From Rhodospirillaceae bacterium (GTDB lineage Bacteria > Pseudomonadota > Alphaproteobacteria > Rhodospirillales > JABJKH01), in NCBI GenBank assembly GCA_018660465.1, contig JABJKH010000089.1:1-64000 (forward strand): a DNA stretch of 64,000 bases. The letters run 5' to 3'. Each line of letters starts with the position of its first letter. The first letter of the stretch is position 1. Position numbers and translations under genes: made by a program. The notes below the pieces were generated by a model. The model worked only from the letters and a program-made list of their open reading frames with translations, was not told where the DNA came from and did no database searches. This document shows positions 16,714 to 24,746 of the stretch, piece by piece.

Positions 16714-16929
16714 TTACTCTTTTTCGAATATCTCCCGCGGCGATTTCTCGCTAAGCATGGTTTCGTGAATCATCCAGTTCTCTGTCGCGACCTCATCAAT
16801 GATAACCCAGACGGCTTCGGACGGGGACTGAGTATTCCGCATCATCACGTCATGCATTTCTTGGCAAATCTTCTTCTTTTTCTCCGGCGACAACTTGCCC
16901 CCGATAGATGAAACCCGAACAAGCGGCAT
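16714..16929 (-). CDS. Small 4-oxalocrotonate tautomerase-family protein
   Basis: A 71-residue protein starting MPLVRVSS, so processing would expose Pro1, the catalytic base of the tautomerase superfamily. The pattern of one strand, a long helix (SPEKKKKICQEMHDVMM) and a second strand (AVWVIIDEV, then ENW) fits the family. The arginine pair usual at positions 11 and 39 in 4-oxalocrotonate tautomerase is not evident, so the substrate is open. It sits between the two CDP-alcohol phosphotransferase genes, on the strand of the second, and ends eight bases from the convergent first one. Confidence 0.75.
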   Translation of the reverse strand: MPLVRVSSIGGKLSPEKKKKICQEMHDVMMRNTQSPSEAVWVIIDEVATENWMIHETMLSEKSPREIFEKE

Positions 16930-17024
16930 GGTACTCTCTCCTAAATATTGAGAAATGGGATACAGGCTAGAATTACAATATTTCGAAAAAATTTCAATAT
17001 TTTAATTTATATCGAAATTATTGC

Positions 17025-17672
17025 CTACTCCGCAGGTTGCTCCCGCTTCAGCACCAGCAGTGTCCAAAACGTCCAGATCGTATAGACAGTCGCACCAATT
17101 CCTGCTGCGACGAAGAATTCCATTAAATATCCGGCCCAGGTGATTGGGGCGAGCAGGTAGATACCATCTTCGAGTTCGAAACCTGCGATTCCCGGATAGC
17201 CGACCGCATCGCCGCTTTCGTCGCCGCCTTGGATTTTGTCGATGTCTAGATTTAGGAACATCGACAGAATCGCTGAGACAGCCCCTGCCGTGCCAAGTAC
17301 CAGCGCCCAACTTCCCAATGGGCCTTGATTAAGCCCAACACCGATGCAGAAAAACAGAGCGCCATAGCTGGTCGCCCCTGAGACATAATCGAAATAATAC
17401 CCGAACCGAGACTGGAGTTTCTTTTGGCGGGCGAGTTCGCCATCGAAGTGATCCAGGAACCGGGCCAATACGAATAAGCCGGCCCCCCAACTCACCAACA
17501 CCGGATCGCCAGAGGCCATCATGCCTGCCCCCGCGAGGGCGATGATCAACGTCAACGCTGTCACGTGGTTCGGCGTCACCGGCGTATTGACCAGGGGTCG
17601 AACAAGCACGCGCGCGATACGCTGGTCGTACGGTGGGTTTTTCATGGCCATCGAAAATGTTTCCTCGACCAT
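17025..17672 (-). CDS. CDP-alcohol phosphatidyltransferase paralog with altered catalytic motif
   Basis: A 215-residue membrane protein; a downstream ATG at 17648 (MAMKNPPYDQRIARV) is an alternative start. It shares with its neighbour the N-terminal motif VNTPVTPNxVT and has DHFDGELARQ followed by G, three residues, and D in the family motif. The last aspartate of D-x2-DG-x2-AR-x8-G-x3-D-x3-D is Gly here (FDYVSGA, read directly from the DNA). That residue is thought to be the catalytic base, so the protein may be inactive, regulatory, or use another base. An acidic stretch follows helix four (NLDIDKIQGGDESGD), as LEDLDGERAGE does in the paralog. Confidence 0.82.
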   Translation of the reverse strand: MVEETFSMAMKNPPYDQRIARVLVRPLVNTPVTPNHVTALTLIIALAGAGMMASGDPVLVSWGAGLFVLARFLDHFDGELARQKKLQSRFGYYFDYVSGATSYGALFFCIGVGLNQGPLGSWALVLGTAGAVSAILSMFLNLDIDKIQGGDESGDAVGYPGIAGFELEDGIYLLAPITWAGYLMEFFVAAGIGATVYTIWTFWTLLVLKREQPAE

Positions 17673-17789
17673 TTAGCGGGTCGACTTAAAAAGTGTTGCA
17701 ACCCCCGAGCAATGTCAAGCGCAACCCCCCGTTGCCAACGGGATTTCCCCGGACTATAAGGCGCAGCAATCAATAGGAGCATTCCGTTT

Positions 17790-20465
17790 ATGGAATCCTT
17801 GTCCAATACGTATAGAGAATTTTTAGTCAGATGGGTTGGCTGGACCCGGCGATTCGCCGTTTTGGTGGCGATTGCAGCGGTGCTGCTGAGCGTCAGCTCT
17901 GTGGTTTATCTGGCACAAAATATCAAAATCAATACCTCGACCACGGATATGCTGTCGCCGGATCTGCCGTTCCAAAAACAAAACGCAATTATCCGCAAGG
18001 CATTCCCCCAGTACTCCAATAATCTTTTGGTTGTGATCGATGGCGACACGCCAGACCTAGCCGACGATGCGGCAGTGGCTTTGGCAGAAAAACTGCGCGG
18101 CATGCCGAAATTATTTGGCCGGGTGTATGATTTGGCGAGCGAGCCCTTCTTCCAAAAGAACGGTTTGTTATACCTAAAAACCGACAAACTGGCCGATCTC
18201 AGTGACCGATTGGCCGACGCACAGCCGTTTTTGGGCACGCTCTGGCAGGATTCGAGCTTGCGCGGGTTATTCGATCTGTTGGGTCTGGTCGTGGATGAGA
18301 CCCTGAAGGGAGTTAATGGCAAAGACTCACAAGCCGGAAAACCGCCCGTCGATGTCGCTACCGTATTCAACGCCATCGCCGATGTCGCAGATGCTCAAAA
18401 GGAAGGCCGCTTCAAACATCTGTCGTGGCAGAACCTAATGAGCGGCAAAAGCAAGAAAGGCGATAAGATTCCGCGCCGCTTTTTGCTGACGCAACCGGCG
18501 TTAGATTTTGGCTCGTTGGCCCCGGCGGGTAAGGCCATGAAGGCGGTGCGCCGCGCGGCGGCGGAGATGAATTTGGATACAGACCATGGCGTCCTGGTTC
18601 GGTTGTCCGGCACAGCAGCCTTATCGAAAGAGGAACTACAGAGTGTTGAAGAGGGCATGGGCCTCGCCGGGATCCTCTCCCTTATCCTGGTGCTCGGGTT
18701 ATTGGGGGTTGGTCTCCGCTCCAAACGACTGATATTTGCGACGGTACTAACCCTGATCATGGGTTTGATCTGGACTGCTGGATTCGCAATCTTGGCCTTG
18801 GGTCAATTAAGTTTGATCTCCGTCGCATTCGCGGTCTTGTTTATCGGGCTGAGCGTCGACTTCGGCATTCACTTTGGGCTTAGGTATAAGGAAGCCATCG
18901 ATACAGGTGCCTTTCATGACGAGGCACTAAGTGAAGCGGCCCGAGGCGTTGGTGGCGCGCTCACCCTTGCAGCCGTCGCCGCAGCGATTGCGTTCTATTC
19001 GTTCCTGCCGACCGATTATCGAGGGTTGGCCGAACTGGGATTGATCGCGGGCACAGGCATGTTCATCGCCTTCTCTGCCAATCTGACGGTACTGCCAGCG
19101 TTACTAACCTTGATGCCGGTTAAACCTGGATCAGCCAAGTGGGGCCAAGGGGTGGCAGGATCGGCGCAGGAGTTTGTTCGGGCCCGCGCCAAATCCGTGG
19201 TGGTCGGTGCAGTGCTGCTTGGTGTTGGAGCCACCGCCTTATTACCGCAAGTTCAGTTTGACTTTGATCCGATGAATTTACGTGACCCGTCCACCGAATC
19301 CGTGAGTACGCTGATCGATCTCATGGCTGACAGCCGAACCAACCCGTATTCTATAACGATTTTGGCTAAATCGCTGGAGGCTGCCGAGGCCCTTGGTAAA
19401 CGACTGACGAAGCTTCCGGAGGTTAAGGAAACCATCACTCTGGCTAAATTTGTGCCTAAGAACCAGGATGAGAAGCTAGAAATTATCGAAAGCATGGCCT
19501 TGTACTTATCACCTGCATTCCAAAACAAAGGCGATAAAAAACCACCAAATGATGAGGAACTCGCACGTGCGACCAAAGAAATCCGCTCTAAGCTCGGGAA
19601 CCTGGCCGCGGCAGACGCGTCGTCGGTAACCGGCAGGTCGGCGGCACGCTTAGCTCGGGCCTTGAACAGTCTGCTAAAAACGGATGAGAGGCCGGAACAA
19701 ACCCTTCGTGAGTTGGAAACGCGCTTGCTGTCAGGGTTGCCTAATCGCCTGGAGAGCCTCCGTTTGTCCCTAAATGCAGCGCCTGTAGAGCTAAAAGACC
19801 TGCCTAAAAATCTTCGTGAGCGACGGGTGGCATCAGATGGACGGGCGAGGCTAAAAGTCTATGGAAAAGGCGATATGCTGGACCGGGAGCAGCTGATTGA
19901 TTTTGTCACCGCGGTGCGATCCCTTGCGCCGGACGCGGTTGGATCGCCGGTGGTGATCTTGGAATCAGGTCGGGCCGTGATCGCATCTTTCCGCGATGCA
20001 GGCTTGGTTTCTGTGATACTGATCGGCCTTTTGCTGGTCGTCTTACTCCGACGGATTCGGGATATTTTATATGTGTTCGCACCGTTGCTGCTGGCAGCGC
20101 TGCTGACTGTGGCGGCCTCCGTGCTGTTCAAAGTGCCGTTTAACTTTGCTAATGTGATCGTGTTGCCGCTGTTGTTTGGCCTGGGGGTCGCTGGGGGCAT
20201 TCATTTGGTGCTACGCGAACGTGACCAAACTGGATCGGCAGATGTCCTGCACACCAGCACACCGCGTGCCGTCATGTTTAGTGCGCTGACCACCATCGGG
20301 TCCTTCAGCACCATAGCGCTTTCAAGTCATCCAGGCACTGCTAGTATGGGAGTATTGCTGAGCATCGCGATAGTGTTGACCCTGATTTGTACCCTGTTAG
20401 TGTTACCTGCGTTGATGGTTATCTGGCCTGTGACACGAGATTTGGGGGAAAGCCGAAAACAATGA
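17790..20465 (+). CDS. hpnN: HpnN-like RND lipid exporter
   Basis: An 891-residue RND/MMPL protein with two bundles of six transmembrane segments: TM1 near 22-44, TM2-6 near 285-440, TM7 near 470-490 and TM8-12 near 730-880. Two large periplasmic loops lie between. The start after TM1 (NTSTTDMLSPDLPFQKQN) matches hopanoid-export protein HpnN, which carries hopanoids to the outer membrane. The SVDFGIHFGLRYKEA and GIHLVLRERD segments of the two halves are typical. An AGGAG site precedes the ATG. It overlaps the next gene by ATGA. No hopanoid synthesis genes are in the window, and the phosphonate operon upstream suggests phosphonolipid as an alternative cargo. Confidence 0.82.
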   Translation: MESLSNTYREFLVRWVGWTRRFAVLVAIAAVLLSVSSVVYLAQNIKINTSTTDMLSPDLPFQKQNAIIRKAFPQYSNNLLVVIDGDTPDLADDAAVALAEKLRGMPKLFGRVYDLASEPFFQKNGLLYLKTDKLADLSDRLADAQPFLGTLWQDSSLRGLFDLLGLVVDETLKGVNGKDSQAGKPPVDVATVFNAIADVADAQKEGRFKHLSWQNLMSGKSKKGDKIPRRFLLTQPALDFGSLAPAGKAMKAVRRAAAEMNLDTDHGVLVRLSGTAALSKEELQSVEEGMGLAGILSLILVLGLLGVGLRSKRLIFATVLTLIMGLIWTAGFAILALGQLSLISVAFAVLFIGLSVDFGIHFGLRYKEAIDTGAFHDEALSEAARGVGGALTLAAVAAAIAFYSFLPTDYRGLAELGLIAGTGMFIAFSANLTVLPALLTLMPVKPGSAKWGQGVAGSAQEFVRARAKSVVVGAVLLGVGATALLPQVQFDFDPMNLRDPSTESVSTLIDLMADSRTNPYSITILAKSLEAAEALGKRLTKLPEVKETITLAKFVPKNQDEKLEIIESMALYLSPAFQNKGDKKPPNDEELARATKEIRSKLGNLAAADASSVTGRSAARLARALNSLLKTDERPEQTLRELETRLLSGLPNRLESLRLSLNAAPVELKDLPKNLRERRVASDGRARLKVYGKGDMLDREQLIDFVTAVRSLAPDAVGSPVVILESGRAVIASFRDAGLVSVILIGLLLVVLLRRIRDILYVFAPLLLAALLTVAASVLFKVPFNFANVIVLPLLFGLGVAGGIHLVLRERDQTGSADVLHTSTPRAVMFSALTTIGSFSTIALSSHPGTASMGVLLSIAIVLTLICTLLVLPALMVIWPVTRDLGESRKQ

Positions 20466-21346
20466 CGCTGACCGAAGAAAAACCCATACCTGATGAAAGC
20501 CCGCTTAAGGGTTGGACAAGTGACCATGAGGGTGAACTTCGCATTGGTTCGGAAGAACACAAACAAATGTTCTGCCGGATGCTTCTGGATACCTACGACC
20601 CTTATAAACCTGCTGTTATCGACTGGCCTGAACTGGAGGGTGACGCCTTGGCGCGGTTGACCGGATTGCCATTCTGGCAAATCGCCGTGGAGACGGAGAG
20701 TGAGACCTCCATGCGAATGCAGTGCGCTGCTGATGCAACGAAGGATCCTTTGATCAAGGAAGCCATTTCGCTTAATGCCTTCGAAGAACGTCGACATAAG
20801 GACGTTCTCGAGAACATGATCCGATTTTATGGGATCAAACTTAAGCCGGAGCCAGACTACCCAACGCCGACAAAACCCAATTGGGCCTTCACTCAGACCG
20901 GATATGGCGAATGCTTCGATTCGTTTTTCGCATTTGGATTGTTCAAGGTCGCCCGAGATTCTGGGTTCTTTCCGGAAGAACTCGTCGAAGTCTTCGAACC
21001 CGTCATCCAGGAAGAAGCCCGTCATATTCTATTTTTCGTGAACTGGTTGGCCTATCAAGGGACGCAGCAACCTTTGGTGATGCGCCCGTACTTCCATCTC
21101 ACACGGTTTTATGCGGTTTGGAAAAAAGCCCGTAACCGACTCAAACTCGCCCGCAGCAAGACCAATAATTCCAATATGACCCTTAAAGGCCACAAGGCCA
21201 TGGGGATCAAACTGACCCCCGCCTCATTTATGGATTTATGCCTGTCGGAAAACGATCGACGGATGGATTGCTTCGACTCTCGCCTGCTTCGACCGAAATT
21301 TATGCCAAGCGTGGTAAAAATGTCACGCCGTTTTATACATGACTAA
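20462..21346 (+). CDS. Ferritin-like diiron protein coupled to the RND exporter
   Basis: A 294-residue soluble protein starting at the ATG that overlaps the exporter stop. It shows the full diiron carboxylate pattern of ferritin-like oxidases: Glu78 or Glu80, E109-R-R-H112, Glu150, and E185-A-R-H188, within long helices. This arrangement (two ExxH motifs in a four-helix bundle) activates oxygen in desaturases, N-oxygenases and monooxygenases. The C-terminal 90 residues are basic with no recognised domain. Translational coupling to an RND lipid exporter suggests a lipid or lipid-headgroup oxidation step; the substrate is unknown. It converges on the MlaC-like gene 27 bases away. Confidence 0.7.
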   Translation: MTLTEEKPIPDESPLKGWTSDHEGELRIGSEEHKQMFCRMLLDTYDPYKPAVIDWPELEGDALARLTGLPFWQIAVETESETSMRMQCAADATKDPLIKEAISLNAFEERRHKDVLENMIRFYGIKLKPEPDYPTPTKPNWAFTQTGYGECFDSFFAFGLFKVARDSGFFPEELVEVFEPVIQEEARHILFFVNWLAYQGTQQPLVMRPYFHLTRFYAVWKKARNRLKLARSKTNNSNMTLKGHKAMGIKLTPASFMDLCLSENDRRMDCFDSRLLRPKFMPSVVKMSRRFIHD

Positions 21347-21373
21347 AGCGTTTGTTTATCTAATATTTGGTGT

Positions 21374-22000
21374 TTAAGGGTTAAGAAGTTTCTTGGAAAG
21401 GGCTTTCAGCGTCCCAACTAAGCTCGTGATTCCGCCATTCTTCAAGATTCCGCGATATTCAGAGCGTCTGACAGCCAATTGGCTGATCGAATTTTCCAAG
21501 AGAACATCGACGATTCGCCACTTTTTTTCCTTTTGTTTCAAAACGTAAGTCAACCCGACTGGTTTTTTTCCAGGCCTTACAATGTCGGTTTTTACCAGTT
21601 GAGTACGTTGTGGCCCGGCTCTCTCGCCATGGGTTTTGAAGCTCTGTCCCGAGTAGCCACTAAACTGGGATGCATAGGTGCTGATGCTCCAGTGCCGAAA
21701 GGCATCGACGAGCTGATTTTTCTCTGAACTCGAGGCCTTGCGCCAAGCCTTTCCAGTTGCGACGCGAACCGTGGTATGGAGATCAAACGACCCCTCTATT
21801 GTTGGGGCAAGAATCTCGTAACGTCCTTTAATTCCAAGCTTTTTTGCGGATTTCATCGTATCCAAAAGGGCCTCATGAAATGTATCAACAACGGTAGTCG
21901 CGCCCGTGTCCTCTGCTTTTGACGGCGATGAAGCTACCAATGCTGCAAGCAGAATAAAGGTGGGAATTAGAGGCTTCGAAAGGAGTAAAACAAACTTCAT
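21374..22000 (-). CDS. MlaC/Ttg2D/HpnM-like periplasmic lipid carrier
   Basis: A 208-residue protein with a signal peptide (cleavage near ASSPSKA-ED). The mature part fits the MlaC family: a start with VVDTFHEALLDTMK, then LGIKGRYEILAPTIEGSFDL, WRKASSSEKNQLVDAF and a late KKWRIVDVLLENSISQL. MlaC and its relative HpnM ferry phospholipid or hopanoid through the periplasm. The gene is divergent from the MlaA-like gene and next to the HpnN-like exporter, so the three likely serve one transport system. Confidence 0.85.
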   Translation of the reverse strand: MKFVLLLSKPLIPTFILLAALVASSPSKAEDTGATTVVDTFHEALLDTMKSAKKLGIKGRYEILAPTIEGSFDLHTTVRVATGKAWRKASSSEKNQLVDAFRHWSISTYASQFSGYSGQSFKTHGERAGPQRTQLVKTDIVRPGKKPVGLTYVLKQKEKKWRIVDVLLENSISQLAVRRSEYRGILKNGGITSLVGTLKALSKKLLNP

Positions 22001-22326
22001 GAGAACACCGTATATCCGTTATGAAAAAGTGGCACTAAAATCGCCCTGTTCTGGTTAATGTAGTCTATGACTGTTCACAATGGGAGTCCCCAAACTCGTT
22101 CGAAGTGATTCGACTCTCTACGTAGCAGAGGTTAGACTAGCAATCGTGGTGACATAGGTAATTGAAACTGTTTACGTTCAGTTAAGAATTCGTTGTTGCG
22201 GTAGCGTAAAAGTTCACTTACAAGTGTTGCTAAGTTATTGTGATGTTCGGACTACGATTTGCGAACGAATTATTTGTTCCATCGTCCGGACTTTGGAGGT
22301 TTCACAGTTAATAAGGGGTTTGCATC
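22001..22326. promoter_or_regulatory. Divergent mlaC-like/mlaA-like control region
   Basis: A 326-base gap between two divergent lipid-transport genes. It is moderately AT-rich and must hold both promoters. An interrupted dyad is formed by TTCGGACTACGAT (22247) and ATCGTCCGGAC (22281). No gene of more than about 20 codons with a ribosome-binding site was found. Confidence 0.4.
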
Positions 22327-23244
22327 GTGCAACTAGTAAAAAAGTTTCTTCCCATAAGTGTCGCGTTTCTATTTGGTCTTTTCGTCTTAGTTGGCCCGAC
22401 CGGGCAGGCTTTGGCAGCTGACAGCGACGGTTTCGATAGTTCCACTCTGGCGGTTGCATCGGCTGATGTTCAATTGGCAGGTAAGCACAGCATGAAGAAG
22501 GATGCTGACGATGCTAATGACCCACTTGAAAGCATCAACCGGGCCATCTTCAGCTTTAACGAATTCCTGCTGCAGAACTTGATCCGGCCGGTTGCCGTCG
22601 TTTACCGGGATAGCCTTCCCAAACCAATCCAGAATGTTATCGGCAACTTCCTGCACAACTTAAATTCGCCGACTATTCTCGCGAATGATTTATTGCAGCT
22701 TGAATTTGGGCGCGCGGTAACAACGGCTAAGCGTTTTGCCATCAACTCCACTGTTGGTTTGTTTGGCTTTACTGACCCGGCTGCCGAAATGGGATACCAA
22801 AAGCACAAGGAAGACCTTGGCCAGACCTTCGCCGTTTGGGGCGTTGGCGAGGGCTTCTATATGATCTTGCCGATCCTCGGCCCCTCCAACCCGCGTGATC
22901 TGGTTGGCAGAATTGGTGATGGCTATATGGATCCGCTGAACATGTGGGCCAATAATACAGACAGAGATTGGATTCCCTGGTCCCGTGCATTGGTCGGTGG
23001 CATCCACCTTTATTCTGGTTTGGTTGATGAATTGGACGAGGTCAAGAAAACGTCGGTCGATTACTATGCGACGATCCGTAGCTTAGCGCGTCAAAAGCGG
23101 GCAGCGGAAATTCGCAACGGCAAGGAAGCTGACTTGCCAGCGATCCCCGACCTTGGCTATGACTACGATAATTTGAACGATGATTTGAAACAGCCTGCTG
23201 CGGCTCCAGTTCTTCCTGTGAAGAAGTCGGACCAAGTTTCTTAA
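22327..23244 (+). CDS. mlaA: MlaA/VacJ-family outer-membrane lipid protein without lipobox
   Basis: A 305-residue MlaA-family protein from a GTG at 22327 with AAGGGG ten bases upstream. It has a signal sequence ending ALA-ADSD but no cysteine at the cleavage site, so unlike E. coli MlaA it is not predicted to be a lipoprotein. The family core is clear: DPLESINRAIFSFNEFL, LNSPTILANDLLQLEFGRA, RFAINSTVGLFGFTDPA and ILPILGPSNPRDLVGRIGD. MlaA forms a ring in the outer membrane that removes outer-leaflet phospholipid and hands it to MlaC. An acidic C-terminal tail ends in QPAAAPVLPVKKSDQ. A terminator follows. Confidence 0.9.
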   Translation: MQLVKKFLPISVAFLFGLFVLVGPTGQALAADSDGFDSSTLAVASADVQLAGKHSMKKDADDANDPLESINRAIFSFNEFLLQNLIRPVAVVYRDSLPKPIQNVIGNFLHNLNSPTILANDLLQLEFGRAVTTAKRFAINSTVGLFGFTDPAAEMGYQKHKEDLGQTFAVWGVGEGFYMILPILGPSNPRDLVGRIGDGYMDPLNMWANNTDRDWIPWSRALVGGIHLYSGLVDELDEVKKTSVDYYATIRSLARQKRAAEIRNGKEADLPAIPDLGYDYDNLNDDLKQPAAAPVLPVKKSDQVS

Positions 23245-23291
23245 GGACTATCATCGGTAAATTCGCAGAACCTGTTTCCTGCGAAGAGTTT

Positions 23292-23319
23292 AAAGGGCGT
23301 CCTGCGGGGCGCCCTTTTT
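23292..23319 (+). terminator. Rho-independent terminator after mlaA
   Basis: AAAGGGCG (23292-23299) pairs perfectly with CGCCCTTT (23310-23317), and five T residues span 23315-23319. It lies 48 bases after the mlaA stop. Confidence 0.88.
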
Positions 23320-23423
23320 CTATAGGAACTAGCCTTAAAGTGTTTCTCACGATTCTTTACCATAATTTGGGTATGAAATAACTGCGTAACTCTTTGATAT
23401 AATTGACCTTACCCCCATTCATC

Positions 23424-23452
23424 TTGACATTTTTGGCCCAACATGCCATATC
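23424..23452 (+). promoter_or_regulatory. Candidate sigma-70 promoter upstream of rpoH
   Basis: Perfect TTGACA at 23424-23429, 17-base spacer, then CATATC at 23447-23452 (three of six consensus positions). It would give a leader of about 240 bases before rpoH. Confidence 0.4.
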
Positions 23453-23534
23453 TATTGGTGCCTGATGCCCATATGGGGTCAGGTGTTACGGATGGTTCGA
23501 CCTATGGTGGACCAGCTGGCGTATTGCTTCGTTA

Positions 23535-23585
23535 GGAGGATATGGCCTTTTTATGAACACATTCAGTCCCCATAAAACGGTCTAA
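23535..23585 (+). other. Leader with two overlapping mini-ORFs upstream of rpoH
   Basis: A strong AGGAGG site (23535-23540 region) is followed by ATG at 23542 and a four-residue reading frame (MAFL) whose TGA overlaps an ATG at 23553; that opens a ten-residue frame (MNTFSPHKTV) ending at 23585. The rest of the 456-base gap between mlaA and rpoH holds the terminator and promoter noted separately and no longer gene. Confidence 0.35.
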
Positions 23586-23700
23586 TGACGTGGTGCCAGT
23601 AGGTATCTTGGTGCACTGGAGTTGTGCACGTAACGTTTATTGACGGCCTTTCGGATTGGCCAATTGGTGATCCAGAAGAGCAGTGAGGAGAAAATGAGAC

Positions 23701-24600
23701 ATGGCGAATTTAACATTACCCGCAGTGCCCGTAGACGGTGGTCTATCGAGGTATTTTAACGAAGTTTGGACCTTCCCTGTTTTAACAGCGGACGAAGAAG
23801 TCATGCTTGCCGAACGCCTGCGCGAACACAATGACACGGACGCGGCGCATAAGCTGGTGACCAGTCATCTGCGCTTGGTCGCCAAAATGGCCATGGGATA
23901 CCGCGGATACGGCCTTCCAGTCGCTGATTTGGTAAGCGAGGGAACAATCGGTTTAATGCGCGCGGTAAAGAAATTTGATCCCGATCGCGGATTCCGCCTG
24001 TCCACCTACGCCATGTGGTGGATCAAGGCCTCTATCACCGAATACGTGCTGAAATCCTGGTCGATGGTGAAACTGGGTACGGTTGCAGCCCAGAAGAAGC
24101 TATTTTTCTCGCTCAGGCGAGTCAAAAACAACCTGAAGATCATCGATACCGGCGAGTTAACGCCTGAACAGAGCCTTCAACTGTCGAGTGCGTTGAACGT
24201 CTCAGAAGTTGATCTGATCACCATGAACCGGCGTTTGTCCGGGCGGGACGTGTCTTTAAATGCTCCGATGTCTCAAGAAGGCGATTCCATGGAGTTTCAG
24301 GACACTCTGGTTGATGACACCCCCTCGCCGGAGCACCTGACAGCTGAGACGGAGCAGAGAGACCTTCATCGCGATCAACTGTCCCAGGCTATGGCGACTT
24401 TGCCTGACCGCGAACGGCATATTTTTGAGCAGCGTCGACTAAGTGAAGAACCACCAACCCTGGAGGAACTGGGTGTGCATTACGGTGTCAGCCGTGAACG
24501 CATTCGCCAGTTGGAAGTCCGCGCCTTCGAAAAAGTCAAATTTGCGATGTTGGAGGCGACACAGGCAATCGAGGCAAAAACCACCGCTATCACCGCTTAA
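23701..24600 (+). CDS. rpoH: RNA polymerase sigma-32 factor
   Basis: A 299-residue group-3 heat-shock sigma factor. Region 2 runs through LVTSHLRLVAKMAMGYRGYGLPVADL and FRLSTYAMWWIKASITEY (near 58-125), and the RpoH box is QKKLFFSLRRVKNN (near 137-150). Region 4 has ERHIFEQRRL and the helix-turn-helix LEELGVHYGVSRERIRQLE near 258-277. It directs transcription of chaperone and protease genes. The ATG at 23701 lies ten bases after GAGGAG; an out-of-frame ATG at 23694 lies between and opens a 21-codon frame, which could depress translation. Confidence 0.95.
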   Translation: MANLTLPAVPVDGGLSRYFNEVWTFPVLTADEEVMLAERLREHNDTDAAHKLVTSHLRLVAKMAMGYRGYGLPVADLVSEGTIGLMRAVKKFDPDRGFRLSTYAMWWIKASITEYVLKSWSMVKLGTVAAQKKLFFSLRRVKNNLKIIDTGELTPEQSLQLSSALNVSEVDLITMNRRLSGRDVSLNAPMSQEGDSMEFQDTLVDDTPSPEHLTAETEQRDLHRDQLSQAMATLPDRERHIFEQRRLSEEPPTLEELGVHYGVSRERIRQLEVRAFEKVKFAMLEATQAIEAKTTAITA

Positions 24601-24623
24601 TTGCCACAAATTCAGGCAATTAA
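24597..24623 (+). other. Perfect hairpin overlapping the rpoH stop codon
   Basis: TTAATTGCC (24597-24605) pairs with GGCAATTAA (24615-24623) around a nine-base loop and includes the TAA stop. It lacks a T-run. Two more small stems follow before the ABC gene: GGTCTT/AAGACC near 24642-24657 and TCACC/GGTGA near 24672-24687, the last followed by ATTTTAATTT and possibly a weak terminator. Confidence 0.5.
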
Positions 24624-24746
24624 CCACTTTGGTTCGACCGGGGTCTTGACAAAGACCTCGTGTTGGATCAAATCACCCTCCGGTGAATTTTAATTTATAA
24701 GCAGGTGCAGATAGCACCGCGCGCATGGGGAGCGGATTTTCTAACA

